The notes under the pieces were generated by a model. The model saw nothing but the letters and a program-made list of their open reading frames with translations. It was not told where the DNA came from and did no database searches. A program made the translations under genes and the position numbers. Below are positions 20,590-34,070 of a stretch of 64,000 nucleotides of DNA, one piece after another. Positions within the stretch are counted from its first letter, which is position 1. Every line of letters begins with the position of its first letter. The stretch comes from Elmis aenea (taxonomy: Eukaryota > Arthropoda > Insecta > Coleoptera > Elmidae): positions 30,197,466 through 30,261,465 of the forward strand of contig OX393577.1 of assembly GCA_947652605.1 (NCBI GenBank). Reading direction: 5' to 3'.

Positions 20590-21037
20590 CAGTGGTTCTT
20601 AACCTTTTAGTAGTCGCGGCTCCCTAAATATCATTTAAAAAAAAAAACGTGGCCCCCTAGATTATAGAGAGATAGCTCTCCGATAAAGTCACGACTTTGC
20701 AGATCTAATAGTATGTATGATAGTTAGTTGCTATAGTTGTATAGTTGGATCCTCTATTTACGATAGTAGTCGCGTAACTTGAATTTTGTATAAGTCAATC
20801 AATTTGCTCACCCTATTTAGTACGTAGTACGTCTCCACAATCTGCACTACATTACACATTACTAGAATTCGGATTACGAATACAAAACAATACAAGTTTG
20901 AAACAAAGTAATATAAAGAGCAAAAACAAATCTTTTAAAAGATTTGATCATTTTAAAAAGTCAAAAACGTGCTTTAAATTTTTCGCGCCCCCCTTTTAAG
21001 GGCCCCGGTGGCCGGGACCCCCGGTTATAAATCGCTG
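20590..21037. mobile_element. hAT MITE, TSD CGTTAGAG/CGTTAAAG
   Basis: The left end CAGTGGTTCTTAACC and right end (inverted) CAGCGATTTATAACC are flanked by 8-bp duplications differing at one base. C+G-rich blocks adjoin both ends (gcggctcccta, ggccggg). No coding sequence. Confidence 0.87.
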
Positions 21038-22137
21038 CGTTAAAGGATCTGTTGTTGGATAATAATTATATCTGTGTATAGTCCTTTAAGACTTTCAGGA
21101 AAATGATGCAGAGGAAGAAAAAATTTTAGAACTGAGCCGTTTGTCAGCCAAAGCGATTAACTCCACATTTTTTAAAAATTCTAGTGCCAAAGCACTTGAT
21201 TGATGCTTAAATTTTTATGTTTAAAAGTAATTTCCTTAATAATTAGGTTTAATATCAGTGATTGTTAAAAAAAATTTGGACCCACGAATAATAAATTATT
21301 TATTTCAAAATAATCAATTATTCCAGGGATATACTAACTTATGCATTTTATATGTCGTTAGATAAAAGCTACGCCTGTTTTAATTCATCTTTACAGTGTT
21401 TATTTAAATTTAAATTTGACAAGGAAGTTTAAAAATGAAAGTATAGTACTGTTTTATCAATTTTCTCTACTTTTTGTTTTGTGGAATTAATTAATTCGCA
21501 AATGAGCGGCTCAATGATATATCTACAGCATTAGCTTCTAGTATTATAAATTTAAAGTTTTTGTTTTTACTTATAAATGTTCCGCTTTGTCTGATAAAGC
21601 AAAATATGTTTACATAAAAAGTTTATTTTTTTTACAAATTGTATTTTTATTTATTATGAAGCAAAAATAAATTATTGTTAATGGGTGTGAATAAATATTA
21701 TACTCGCGTATTTCCATACATCACATACCGAACACCGCCATTTTTTTACAGTTTTTTTTGGAATATTTCTCTTTTTACACTTTCAACTTCTGGCAACCCT
21801 ATGTAAAGTCATTATTGGTAAAATTACAAAATTTGTCGTTCTGAGTACATTAATGTTCGTGTAAAAAAATACCTTTAAAAATGGTATAAAAAAAGTGTTA
21901 AAAATATATCGAATCTTAGCAAAAAATGTATTTTACAATACAATAATTTTGCTTACGTACTTCTTAAAAGTGTGTAAATGAAAAACCACGTCAGGATATT
22001 CAAAAATACAGGAATAATTTATGTCTTATGAAATACGGACAATTAGTATCCGTTCCCATTCCTGGCAATTACGCTCATTATAATATGCTGTGAGAAATGA
22101 TTACGAATGATGACCCGTAATTTTGTTTGCATTACAG
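21038..22137. other. A+T-rich stretch, nothing recognised
   Basis: No supported feature between the hAT MITE and the micro-exon candidate. Confidence 0.4.
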
Positions 22138-22189
22138 AGCATGGAACCGCAACGAAAAATGCTTAAGAGTGCCAGGTCAAGCCGAAAAG
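22138..22189 (+). CDS. Candidate 52-nt micro-exon
   Basis: The flanks are near-ideal splice sites: ttttgtttgcattacag before, and AAAAG|GTAAGC after. Two frames are open. One contains a start, MEPQRKMLKSARSSRK, and looks like an N-terminal coding exon. The other reads AWNRNEKCLRVPGQAEK. The exon is richer in G+C than its surroundings. No partner exon is identified; it cannot be joined to the 1487-1585 exon because that phase gives TAA. The owner gene, strand context and product are unknown. Confidence 0.4.
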
Positions 22190-24000
22190 GTAAGCGGTGA
22201 AATACTTCGTTAACTTTGATTGATATTCCCACAGAACGGCAGACAAGTTGTCTGCAGTTTTACAATATCAGTTGCGCTTCGTAAACAGCTATTTTCGAAA
22301 TGCGCTCATCCAACAGAATTATGATCTATTACCAGATATATGAATATTCAGTTTTCTAAATTTAATATTTTAGTAGATTATATACAGACGAACGATAGAT
22401 AAGCAATTGTTTAGCGAAAGTTTCCGCTATTAAGAGTCATCACAAAATTATATATTCTGTGCCGGTAACTGCCTTTATCAATTTCCTGAATATAATTACC
22501 GGTCATTTTTGGAGCTTTCCAAAACATGATGGTTTTTTGAAAACGTGGACCCTTTATAAAATCGTATTAATACAGGAAATATCTGGAATTTTGGGCGCTT
22601 TCTAAACCGACTATACATAAAAGATATGAATTTTCTAAGAATTTCCACTACTTATACAAGAATGCTTGCTGCTGATGAAGTAGTATGTATAGGTAATGTT
22701 TATAGGTTTTAACCGGAAGAAGATTTTGAAGTGTTTAAATTTAAAATGATGTTAATTTCTCCATCACTAAGATTTATATCTACAAAAACCGATTTAAAAA
22801 TTCAGTGTAAATAAACAAAATGTAATTTCTATTGTTGTAATAGCGGAAACGTGCACACCTGCTACCACTTTTACATCTATTCCGTGTTTCCGCGGTGACA
22901 ATAAGGTTCTGTTTAATTTGAATTATAAATAAGTAATTGCAAAATCTAAAACTTGAGAGTTTAAAAAAATTAGACAATTATAAATTTTAAATTTAAACTA
23001 GATTCAGTGACAAATGGTCCCAGTAAACGTCGTCCATTAAAGTGACGCACTCACGCATAAACCTGATTAGGAATTATGAAACTAATTCACAACTTTCACT
23101 CGCACGCAGCCGAAAACTCATGTCAGCTATTAAAATGCACTACATGTTGTTTTTCCTAACAGGTTATTGATTAAAGCAAACAAGAGCTATCAATTATTTC
23201 ATTGTTTTATTTTATTCGTAAATATTTAGTTGCTGTGTGAAAACAAACCAACCAATCAATGTGGAGCCACCCAATTACCAATTGAACACATTTAAACAGA
23301 TGCCGCTTTTTGATAAAAACAAAAAAGGCGCCATAATTGCAATTTCAAATACCTGAAAGTTTAAATAGCAAACAAATTGTTTTTGCGTTAATGTGTTAAG
23401 GAAACCTTTTAATCTCATTCAATGCAACACTATTGTAATAGCAACGGGAAAATTAGTTTTTAATTAAGGAATAATTGAGCTTGTAAAAGCAAATATCTTT
23501 TCCCTCTTTTACCACCACTTTAAACGGCACAATTCTAAGCTTTCTAGATTTGTTTCTAGCTTCACAATATCGATTGCATTGAACACGAATACACCAAAAA
23601 GTTTATGCTGTCTTTTGTTTAATAGTTGTTTAAGAAAATCACAGATAAGATAAGTTTGTAATGCAGTCAAATGCATCACAAATTTTGAGGACAAAATAAT
23701 TGGCACTTCCACATAACTTAAAATATTTATTAGTAAAAAATGTGTACAAAAAATTATCATGAAAACTTTTAAATTGGAGAACTTTTCAAATGTGCTAATA
23801 ATTTGCTAAGCATCCTGTTAGTATATTAATGTTTCAAGTTCGTATACAGAAGTACAAAGACAGGCCTAATAGATTTTCGTTTGAAACGTATAATTAACGC
23901 AGTGAACTTAAAAGCCGATAATTGCAACACTACCATTAAAAGAATAAATATAATTTTTGACTATACCATAATTGACCATCAAATTATTAAATTCCCATAG
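22190..24000. other. A+T-rich stretch, nothing recognised
   Basis: No exon with coding character was found. Minus-strand frames of 65 and 83 codons (22780-22977, 23509-23760) are low-complexity Ile/Phe/Leu runs. Confidence 0.4.
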
Positions 24001-24170
24001 CCTCAAGAGGTAAGGTAGGGCAGCTTTTCACTGTAGTAGGAGCACTTGTCGCATCCGGCTATATATTTACGAATTATTTAGAACCCGCGGGAACATTCCC
24101 GGTCGTTTGTAAATTAATCATAATTGCTATGATAGGTGTGAATTTTTGTTTGATTATAACCGTGCGCTGA
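24001..24170 (+). CDS. Candidate membrane-protein exon, possibly MFS sugar transporter
   Basis: After the acceptor attcccatag the plus strand is open for 55 codons, starting with a split codon: SRGKVGQLFTVVGALVASGY, IFTNYLEPAGTFPVVCKLII, then IAMIGVNFCLIITVR and TGA. Two hydrophobic spans flank NYLEPAGTFP. The S-R-G-x-x-G-x-x-F start followed by membrane spans loosely recalls TM4-TM5 of insect trehalose/sugar transporters (SxRGxLGSxFQ). A weak donor, ATAG|GTGTGA, at 24136 could end the exon before the stop. The patch is clearly richer in G+C than its surroundings. No other transporter exon was found, so it may be an isolated or decayed piece. The family call is an inference. Confidence 0.35.
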
Positions 24171-25990
24171 CGTTTTAACGAGGAAGATTGTTTTATGCTG
24201 TTGTAAGTTTTTTATCGGCAATTTTATGGTCATTATTATTTAAGAAGCAATAAAAATATGAATTATGACTGTTATATAAAAAACCTATACGCAAGGGAAA
24301 ATATTTTTTTTTAACGAGAATTTTAAATGAATGTTTTTAAGCTGTATTTATATCAGTTTAGAAAAACGGCTTGCTGATTTGTAGGCTGGGTTCACTTAGA
24401 ACGTAATTATAATTATAGTAATGTGATAAAGTAAACCTTGTCTCGATTCATATAAATAAAATTAAAGATATGTTTTAAGATGCAATATAATAAAACAGTT
24501 TTTAACACCAACCACAAACATTCGTGTAATACTCTATTGTTACACTTTTATGATTTTACTTGTTCGCCAAGTGCGGCCATCGATCCGTTGTTTGTCATTT
24601 CCACTGAAAGCAAAAAGCGTTTCAAAGAACGCAAATTTTTATGTACAGGAAGGGTATGGTATTTGCCACACTTTCTCGGTATTTTGTTGGTAATTTAACC
24701 AAAACACATTTACTTTTGGTGATGAATTTAATATATTTCTTCTTTATGGTGGCACCTACGTCATAAAAATTGTACCAAAGAACCTTAGCTCAAGATAATC
24801 ATTAAAGAGCATTGCTGAAATGAAAGCAAGCGTTAATTAAGAAATTATGCCACGAAATATCATTTTGTAAGTCATCTCGGCAATTATTAAATTATTGCTG
24901 ACGCACATTATAGCAGTCAGTTCCATGTTAAGTTGTGAGATGTGTCGGTTTACCAAACAAGTTTTATCACATTAGTCAATTTTGGCTTGAAGATATATAA
25001 AAGACGCACGTGATAACCTGAGAACAAAAGAACACGCAAGTTCATAACATGTGGCACAATTAAGTCGAAATTGCTTCCGTACTTTTTAATTAATATGGAA
25101 CTTTCGCGGCAGGGATCGCCACACACGCAGACTAAAGAAATTTTGTTACTGAACATAATAGACACATTTGTATTAAAGATTTCATAATGATCATTCATTA
25201 TAACTTGTTAATGAACTGTGAAGAAGTATTATTAGCTACGCCGCATAAGTAGGTAGGTATATCGTTTCATTCGATAGTCGTTCGAAATTAAAACGCAGAT
25301 ATGTTTTAAGGCACCAATCACTTTTAAAAACAAAAATTGTTGAATTTTGATAAATTATTATTAGTAACGCGTACATTTTGTTTATTATTAAATGTAACTG
25401 CTTTATATTAAAAAAGAAAACAATTTTGTGGCATTTTTAACTGGTGACTTCAATGCTAAATGAACCGACTAACCAAATATTTTGTGAAAAATAAAAACTA
25501 AATTAAATTAATCCAAATATGTTTGCTTCTCTTACGCACACTTTTTGCAGTGACTGGTAAATTAAACAAGTAAGTGTCAAACACTGTTGGAAAAAGAAAT
25601 GTCGTGATAACTACTTACACTACTATAAAACATAGAAAGTGATTCAGGTCGAATACAACAAGCTGTTACGCTCAGTTAAGTTGAAGGTAATAAAACACGT
25701 AAACAAGTTTTATTATATCAGGTTAAAGTTGACCACCCCCATTCACGCGCGCGACAGTGAAGCCGAAAGTGGGTAGGTGTTACTGTTTGATTGATGATAT
25801 TGATTTTATAAATGTTATATCATGTCGCGTTAGTACCTATTATACTCGAAATATATTTTAAGACTACTGCGGACTACTAATTAAACACTTTTTGGTATAT
25901 TTGCTTTAAAAACGTCAGTATTTTTATCTAGAAGCTTTAAAAAATAATGTTTTATCTAAGTTGAATTATTTAAGAGTTAGGTAGGTATAT
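24171..25990. other. A+T-rich stretch, nothing firm
   Basis: Slightly G+C-richer patches at 24560-24640, 25096-25140 and 25735-25780 (ccattcacgcgcgcgacag) show no clear exon structure. A 30-codon plus frame beginning MELSRQGSPHTQ lies at 25096; no support beyond the open frame. Confidence 0.35.
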
Positions 25991-25996
25991 CAAAAG

Positions 25997-26393
25997 CAGG
26001 GCTTCGAACCGTAATTTCATTCCGGTTCAATTAAAAAATTATATATCGGTTCGGTTCCGGTTTTCGTTCCGGAAAAAACAACGGTTTTTTCGGTTTTCGG
26101 TTTTCGGTTCAGCTCCGAGTGATTATTTTTTAAAATTTTTTAAATGTTTTTATTTGGTATAATAACAAAGTACGTATAATAATTGGAAATACGAAGTATA
26201 TAACATAAGATAATAATATAATTTATTAAACGAAACATATATAAACAAAACGCGCGAGTTTGTTGAACATGTACCGAACCGTAATAAACCGATATTTTTT
26301 TTCGGTTCAGTTCCGGTTTTCGTTCCGAAAAAATAACGGTTTTTTCCGGTTTTCGGTTTTCGGTTTTCGGTTCAGTTCCGGTTCGAAGCCCTG
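25997..26393. mobile_element. hAT MITE (CAGGGCTTCGAACCG), TSD ATCAAAAG/TTCAAAAG
   Basis: Perfectly inverted ends CAGGGCTTCGAACCG, with 8-bp flanking duplications differing at one base. The interior carries several cggttttcggtt words at both ends. No coding sequence. Confidence 0.92.
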
Positions 26394-26690
26394 TTCAAAA
26401 GTTACAGAATATGAGAAGGCTCGAAACGTTGTAGGTTACACCAAGGAGCATACGAAATGATGGGATGAAAAAATAAGTAACAAAAACAAAAAACGAATTT
26501 AGCAAATAATACTGGGGAGAGTTTTAGCATACGGCAGTGAGGTCTGTACAGTGATGAGGGAAGAAGCGAATATTCATATGGAAGTCGCCAGGAAGAAAAT
26601 CATTGCGAAAAAGGAATATGGACGAAGCAATGGCTCACGACCGAAAGGCATAGAGACTGAGATTGGGAATGCTGCGACCAGCTGGTAGGT
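26394..26690 (+). pseudogene. Degenerate LINE reverse-transcriptase fragment
   Basis: Plus-strand reading gives ARNVVGYTKEHTK, a stop, WDEKISNKNKKRI, then ILGRVLAYGSEVCTVMREE and ARKKIIAKKEYGRS. This resembles the LINE stretch around W-W-x-x-I-x-x-x-I-K-x-K-K and the later YGSETW(T/A) block, with a deletion between. It is broken by stops and cut on the left by the 25997-26393 MITE. Confidence 0.35.
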
Positions 26691-26703
26691 TTATGTTTTA
26701 GAC

Positions 26704-27005
26704 CAGCGTTTCTCAAACTATGGGTCGCGAAACGGAACTGTTTTGATAAAAATACAAACAAAAGACAAAAATTTCGTTATCAAAATGTGAAGTTGAATTA
26801 TACATATAAAAAATGCAATTTTTTTTTCTTAAATTTCTGTTTTAAAATGCTTTAAAATGACATTTCCAAAGGTATTTTTTTTTTAATTTCTTGCGGCGCT
26901 TCAAGAACAAATTTGCCTGGACCCTCTGGACTAGAGCCCCATGGGTCGTACTCTAATTTCTAGAAGATTATTTGGGTCGCGTGTTTAAAAGTTTGAGAAA
27001 CGCTC
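26704..27005. mobile_element. hAT MITE, TSD TTTTAGAC
   Basis: The ends CAGCGTTTCTCAAACT and (inverted) GAGCGTTTCTCAAACT sit between exact duplications TTTTAGAC at 26696-26703 and 27006-27013. A gggtcgcg word adjoins both ends. Same end family as the MITEs at 7138, 20590 and 48348. Confidence 0.92.
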
Positions 27006-27013
27006 TTTTAGAC

Positions 27014-30000
27014 TCACCAATCTTTGCAATCGCATGTTTTAAGTGCACAGTAAGCAAAAAGTGCATTGATACGACATCATGCATTTCCTGTTGAAACGTC
27101 ACAGCGCTGTAAATATGAATACAGGGAATCTTCCTAAATTATAGAAAGACAGTAAACAGTTGATTTAAACTCGAGATGGCCGTATTTATCCTGGTCCAGC
27201 AAGCCTCCGCTTTCTTAACAATAACGCAACATTTTCCAAGGGCTTGGTATTGTTTTTATCATGTTAGTTAATAATAAATCTGTTCCTTATGTTGAATATT
27301 ATTTAGCATCATCATGGATCACGAGCTACCTCTCCCGAACACACGTTGTCTTTGAGGCGCAATGATTTCTCTACATACTTATTGGTCCCGTACATCAGTT
27401 ATAATACAGTAAATTTGTAGTATCAGTAAAAGTAAACCATGTTCGTTCAAAAAACCAAATTAAACATTGACTTGATAATTTTAATAAATAATGGACTTAA
27501 TTTGAAAACTCTAAAAATTAAATTGTCAATTTTCAATTCGTCAAAAACAATCAGAGCGCATTTTTTATGTTACCAATTTTTTGAGTTTTTAAGACCACTA
27601 TGGTTTTGACGATTTTCTTTCGAAATCCTTAAGGCATGTTGGCATGTTGCATATAAATATTTAAATAATACGGTATCTGTATACTTTGAAAGTTGAACCA
27701 TGGTAATTTTATTTGACTAGTAACTAGTGGATAATTATTTTTTAAAGAAGCTATGGAATCGTTACTTATGTTTAAGACTTCGTATGCACTATGCATATAT
27801 CACACACATGATAAACATATGTTAAGTGAATGGCTATAAAAAAAGTCTACTTTTTTGTTAGAATTGTTTCTAAAAAATCGTAATATGTAAGGAATTCCCT
27901 TATCTTGTTTGAAATACATAGACAGAACAATTACCATTACAAAGTTTTTAATACTGTGCAATTGCAACATAAAATTACCTTTCTTGTACTTTTAATGTTT
28001 GTGCTAACTCAAATACTGTGCTTTTATTTTCGATCATAGGCTAGTGATTTTTATTAAGTAATTTGAAGGTGTTGCTGGATCCTTTTTGGTCATCTTTGCA
28101 AGTCAATTTATCGTCTTCATCTATATATTTTTTCTCTAGCGTTGTCAGTCTCGACATTTTTCTACTGGTTCAATAAGTTTAAATTATGGTTCATTCAAAA
28201 CGACTTTGATAGTTTTGTTTAAATGTAAAAATGTAGTATTTTATAATTCTGAACGTCTTGTTGCTTAAAACAACTGTAATTTTTAATTTGTATACGTCTG
28301 CAACCTGCAACATCCCTTAATGTATTGCGGAACACCAACGTTTTATAAAATGGATACTATTTGGAAAACACTACTTTTTTGATTACCTACATAATGCAAT
28401 TAACTTAGGCGTGTATACAAATTTTTATAAGAAAGCGGTAAATTTTTTATATGTATAACATTATAAAAGTACTATAAATAACGTAACATTATTTGATTTT
28501 TTTTTTATGATTAAGCGCGCGCTATCCTTATATTACCAACACAAGGAAATCTTAAGTTTATTTGGTCTTTAAAATATCTTATCGTGCTTCAAACTTTCGC
28601 TTTTAATGTAATTTAACGTTTCTAGACTTAAATCGGGTTCTCGAATTTTTAATCTAAGTAATAAACTCGAACTGGTATAAATAAGTAACTTATCGCGCTC
28701 TATTTAATTCCTTAGGATTTATGACCCATAAAATTTGTACATAAATATACGCTCTTAAGGTGATAAAATACTATTAACGTAGTGTATTAGCATAATGCAT
28801 GGAGCAACTAACAAGTGTACACAACAATGTCAAGGACTGTATTTATTACATGTCTTCGGCAACATCCTTGCAACCTTCTTAGTAAATTATCATTTAGATC
28901 TGATCGTTATAGACATATAAGAATATATAATGCTTAGTTGGAGTACATTGACATTGAATTTACAATAAGAATGCTTTGAATGTCGGAAACACCTCATATA
29001 TGACATGGTGAAGGTTGGATTTAACAAATATGTTATCAAGATCAAAATAAAATCTGAAGCGCTTGTTAACGATATAGCAGTTGGTCACTTAGGTATTACA
29101 GTTTTAAGGGAAAAACTTTAAGTGATCTCATCTATCGATTTCTAACACTGGAATAATGTTCCTAACTTGAAATCTTCAAAAATGAGAGAAGGTCGGTTCT
29201 ATAGGATGAAACATAAGCAAGTCTGGAAGGAGGAGCATAGTTAACAAGTTAACAATTTATATTTCCATGAATATCTGTATAATTCACGAGGTAAAATATT
29301 AAAATTGTTTTATCTTTGTAATTTTATTTTTAATTAGTTATGTTTTACTGCAAATCAATTAAATTTTAAGGAAGTCGTAGTCGACTACATACTTGTGTAT
29401 ATCGCTTGTTGTTAAGAAAACATAAGTTTATGTTGTAATTGTAATATGACAATGGTAAACACTAAACACTACGAACGATTGGTGATCCCACAACAGATTT
29501 TTAGTTTTCCGTGTGTTTTAAAGTTTTTAATCAAACTCCAATTTCATTACTAGGGCCATTTTCAGGGCATTGTTGTATTATATTCTGTGGGCAATCGCAC
29601 ATGTTTTTTTTTGCGGTCAAATAAACGACTATAAAGAACATCTAAGACTCTTTTAGCGCTGTCAATTGTAACATTTAATACGACTTGACGAGTAGTATCA
29701 AATAAGACGAATTTTGCTCTTATTTTGATTATATAAATTAATTTAAATTGATCAATTATTGATACAAAAAAGTACAGGATTGAATAAAATTTTTAAAACG
29801 TAAATGAAATATTTGTATTTTTTTAATCATATTCTGTCATCCATTATTAAGTGTAACAACGTTAAAATGCCCTAAAATATTCTTTCGATGTGGCTAACTG
29901 TTTTATAAAATTAAAATTTTAGCTTTTTTTTCTGTTTTATTAAAAATCCCTGGACGGATAACAATAAGCTAGAAGTGGAGCTAAGATACACAAAATGTGT

Positions 30001-30209
30001 GTTTAAAAAAAAAACTATTGGAAACTTATTTCTGGACCAAAAACAATTGCGTAATGGAACTTCGCTTTGGGATGATGCAGGAATTAGCAATTATGCCATT
30101 TTCTTTTCCAAGGTCACAAAATCTTTAATAAAGCAGCTTAATCAACCTCACTTGTAAACCAAAATGATAATAATAATTACCACTGAAAGATTATTGCATT
30201 GATTTAGTC
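27014..30209. other. A+T-rich stretch, nothing recognised
   Basis: A 31-codon plus frame from 27174 (MAVFILVQQASAFLTITQHF) has a hydrophobic start and a fair start context but no further support. The rest shows neither exons nor transposon ends that I can defend. Confidence 0.35.
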
Positions 30210-30212
30210 TTA

Positions 30213-30784
30213 AGACTGTTTTATACTATACTATTTTTTCGTCTAAGAAAATCGTATACGATTTTTGATACAAAAATTTCGTTTAAGAATTTAGCATGGA
30301 AAATATGAACCTCTTACACTGTACTATTTTTTGGTACGAAAACCCCAATATATTTTGGTTACTTTTTAGTAACTTTTATCATATTTTGTTGGCACCTTGA
30401 GTAACCATGTCAAATGTTCAATTTAATCACAACAGAAAGCGAATTATTTTCAAATTTAACGTATATTTAACGCTTGTTCCATTCTACATATTTATTCCTA
30501 CAAAATAAATTGTGAGGGATATAACGGTAATAAGTAGTATTTAACATCGTTTGAGTGTTTCAGTTAACCTAACCCACAAATGACATGCGGTCAGATACAG
30601 TTGCAGTAGAATACGCATGCGCCCATGCCAAAGAACACGCCCATTCTAAAATAGGACGCATTTAGAGCATGCAGTAATTTCGTACGAATTTTTGGTTCAA
30701 GATTTGTAATTTCTGATTGACACCGTACTAGAAAATCGTATACGATTTTCTTAAACGAAAAAATAGTGTAGTATAAAACAGACT
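30213..30784. mobile_element. PIF/Harbinger-like MITE, copy 1, TSD TTA
   Basis: Inverted ends AGACTGTTTTATACTATACT and AGTCTGTTTTATACTACACT extend to about 55 bp, each closing on the palindromic word aaatcgtatacgattt. TTA flanks at 30210-30212 and 30785-30787. The 69-codon minus frame inside is not protein-like. Confidence 0.88.
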
Positions 30785-30787
30785 TTA

Positions 30788-32070
30788 GAATTATAACCAC
30801 TAAGATATCTGGGAGGAGAAATAAGTTATAAAAATATTTTCGAATTTTTTTATTTAAACGTCGTATGTCTTTGCTATTAGTAGATAGCTTTATAAATCAT
30901 ACATTTAAAATAACGTAAATGAATTTTGATTGACAAAACACCTGCTTCAATTTACATCCACTTTTTGTTGCCCGACTTAAGTTAAATCAATATTTCTTCT
31001 TATTTGTTTGATAACTTTACCAACCACATGCTGAGAACAAAATGAGATAAATACATGGGCATTGGGCTAAGTGCAAATTATTACCGCAATACATACTACA
31101 TAATGTCTGATAACTGTTATAAGCCTTTCACTAGATAAGTATCCAAATGACCCAGCTTAATTAACATTTAAAGCAAAGTTGAATGTTATTGACAAGCGCA
31201 ATATACAATAATATAGGACAATATTTATTACATCTAATAAAAACCTTAATTAAATTTGTTTAAAAATAAACAATTTATGTTTTCTGTCTTTTAAATTAAA
31301 AGTTAATCTTACTATGACAAAGTTTTATAAAATATACAGGAAATGATAAATTTTTATATGATACTCTATCTAAGTCTGTTATTTTATGGTGTTTAGCAAA
31401 AAACAATTAAAACTTAACTTGAAAAAAAAACAACCAACGAAAATTATTGTGCCGGTATCGAAAAATATTGTGCTCAGTTAAGTGACGTGTGAAGATAAGT
31501 AAAAGTAATGTTATAGTTGCTTGTTGTGTAAACTATCGATGCTTATCAATATTTATAAAAATGTGAGCAGACAAAATTTCTTATTTTATTATTTTCGCAA
31601 TGGGTATATCGTATATCTCAATTGTAAAAATGGATGATTATCGAAATGTATTTGCTCAGTTTTTATAATTTTAGGTTACATTAGTAGCAGCTGATTTATG
31701 ACTTGCAATTTAACGAATTGGTGTTAATTATTATGAAGTGTTCTGTAACTGCAAGTAATTTAGTACGTGTAATACTAATGTAATATTTAGTTATAGAAAA
31801 ATAATATAAAACTTTTATAGGCCATCGATAGCAATTTCTTATTTATTTCTTGGAAAACGGAATTATTGAGCTTACTTGTTATCTATCTCAAGGAAATTAT
31901 ACTTTCTATTCTTAGTTAAAATATGTTTTTTGGGTGGACATGGAATACTGCATGTAATGAAAGGTGCTTTAAAAACGGATTTTTAAAAACAGTCTGGCTA
32001 GGTTTGGTGAATCAAAATAAGAACTTTTAATTAAAATTATAGACATGAGCAAGGTATTCTTCAAATTAAC
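30788..32070. other. A+T-rich stretch, nothing recognised
   Basis: No feature that I can support. Confidence 0.4.
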
Positions 32071-32345
32071 ATAATAATAATAATAATAATAATAAAAATC
32101 TTTATTGTCCAACAAACAAAAAATGCCATGAGACAAAAAGCTGCTGATCAAAGCAGCAGAACATTGAATAATACATTATAGACAACAAAAAAAAAAGAAC
32201 AAATAACAAAACAAGCCGTTAACAAAACATCAACACAAAAAAAAAACAAATTATTTATAACAAGATTACAGATAAAATAAAATATAGGGACAAAACCACA
32301 TCCCAAAATCCAATGAAAATCATACATCACGATCGAGATATTCAT
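32071..32345 (-). mobile_element. Possible LINE 3' end with (ATT)n tail
   Basis: An (ATA)n run at 32071-32096 is followed by aaaaatctttattgtcc. On the minus strand this reads GGACAATAAAGATTTTTATT and then (ATT)n, the usual 3' end and tail of a class of insect LINEs. No coding part is preserved, and the right limit is a guess. Confidence 0.4.
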
Positions 32346-34070
32346 CTAGTGAGTAGAAAGCGTTTTCAACCAAAAACCGTTTCACATAATTCATTTACAA
32401 CAATTACACAAATTTCTTGCAAGAAATTTATATCAGTGCAAAGGTGTACATATAATGTTTAATAAAAATAAAACAAACAATAAAAAAGGTGTTTCCGATC
32501 TATTATTTCAAGTGCTGAGTTAGAATCGACAGTTTACGATAAAAAAATTTCAATAAAAATAATTGTAAGGCATTTTAATTTTCCTTAGTTTATTAAACAG
32601 ATCTTCTTTAAAACATAAGTTAACACTTAAACATATCTGAAATCTCAAAGAAACATAAGACTTTAAAGAGGAAACTAGTGTGAAACATTTTAAAAGTAAA
32701 ATTAAATAGACTCATATAACGATAAGGATTTTTAATGTCAACTTGCTGTAAAGTGTCACTATTTTTTTAATTGTAAATATTTTAATCAAATATAAGCCAA
32801 TATAAGTCCACTTTTAGCCACTCCTGTTGTAAAAGGTTAAATTTTATAATATTCAAATAAATCGGGAATTAATTTAAACTACACGTTATATAACAAAAAA
32901 TCATGTCCTCTAATGTTTTGTTTTTATTTGCGCCATGCTAGTCTGATTAAGTTGCGGAATTTTTACAAAACTGTTTTAATTATCTTAATTTATAAATGGT
33001 GAAAAATGTTACAAATTATGTTAGATATACGTTAGGTTAGGAGTATATTCATTATGCATGTGCGTTACACAATAAATTTGTTAGTTTATAAAACAAAATA
33101 CTTTCAAGCAAAACCAAATAAGTACTGGTTGAGAAATGTAATTTGTTAACCTTATTTTGTTTAATTTATTGTTGCTTGTAATTCAAGAAAATAATTAAAA
33201 CGTAAACGTTGTAATATGCAAGTTACAATTATAAGAAATAAGTTGTGTCAACCAATTTGGTATTGCACTTTGCTTCGCGGCTATTAAATCTAGAACTTGC
33301 TTTTTCTACTTTACTGAATTCTTGGCAATAAATATGTAGCAATTATTTTTTAGTACTGAACATACTTATTAAGGGATCGAATATGTAAGAAACTGATCGT
33401 AAACGAACCAATTAAATGTTCTACTCTTTCTAATCAATTATTTGATTGAACCAAAAAAAGTCAATACACTATTAATTGGGCAGATGTGTTAAGTTTTTTT
33501 CTTTTATCATCAAGTTACAGTCGACTTTAGAACACGATCGAAACGGACATTACGGACAATAAACGTCAATAATAGTTGCAACATCGAATTTACAATGTAT
33601 CGTGCCACTAAATATTAAAAACGATAGTTGGCATAGTGGGCGATTTCGATTTCGTAAAACTAATTTGTCACGGCGTTTAAAAATTAATTAAACTGGGCTA
33701 TTAATTAAACTAACACCTATAATTTTAATTGAGTTCTTGTAATAAATGACATCAACAATTGTAACCACAATAAAGTGTGCCTGTGTGTACATATAAAATA
33801 AAAAGAATTAGTCGTATTTTGCTGTTGCACCCATGGCCTTGCTGTTTTATAATTATTTACATTTAAATTAATTAAAAATTGTAGTAACTTATTTATAATG
33901 CTGTCACAATGCAAAACCCAAATTACAGCTTATGAATAAATATGTTTGGTCGCACTAAAGTCCATACCAGTCGAAGTATTTCATATCGGTTTAAATTTAA
34001 ATCATTGATAAAAACAAACATAAGTGTTCGTCTAATTGTAAATTTAATAATTTCACCCAAAGAAACTATA
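32346..34070. other. A+T-rich stretch, nothing recognised
   Basis: No exon, transposon end or notable repeat that I can support. Confidence 0.4.

Noticed and set aside
32148..32345. A 65-codon frame with many Phe/Val/Leu, resembling membrane spans
   Set aside because: Low-complexity T-rich DNA read as protein, probably a LINE 3' untranslated region.
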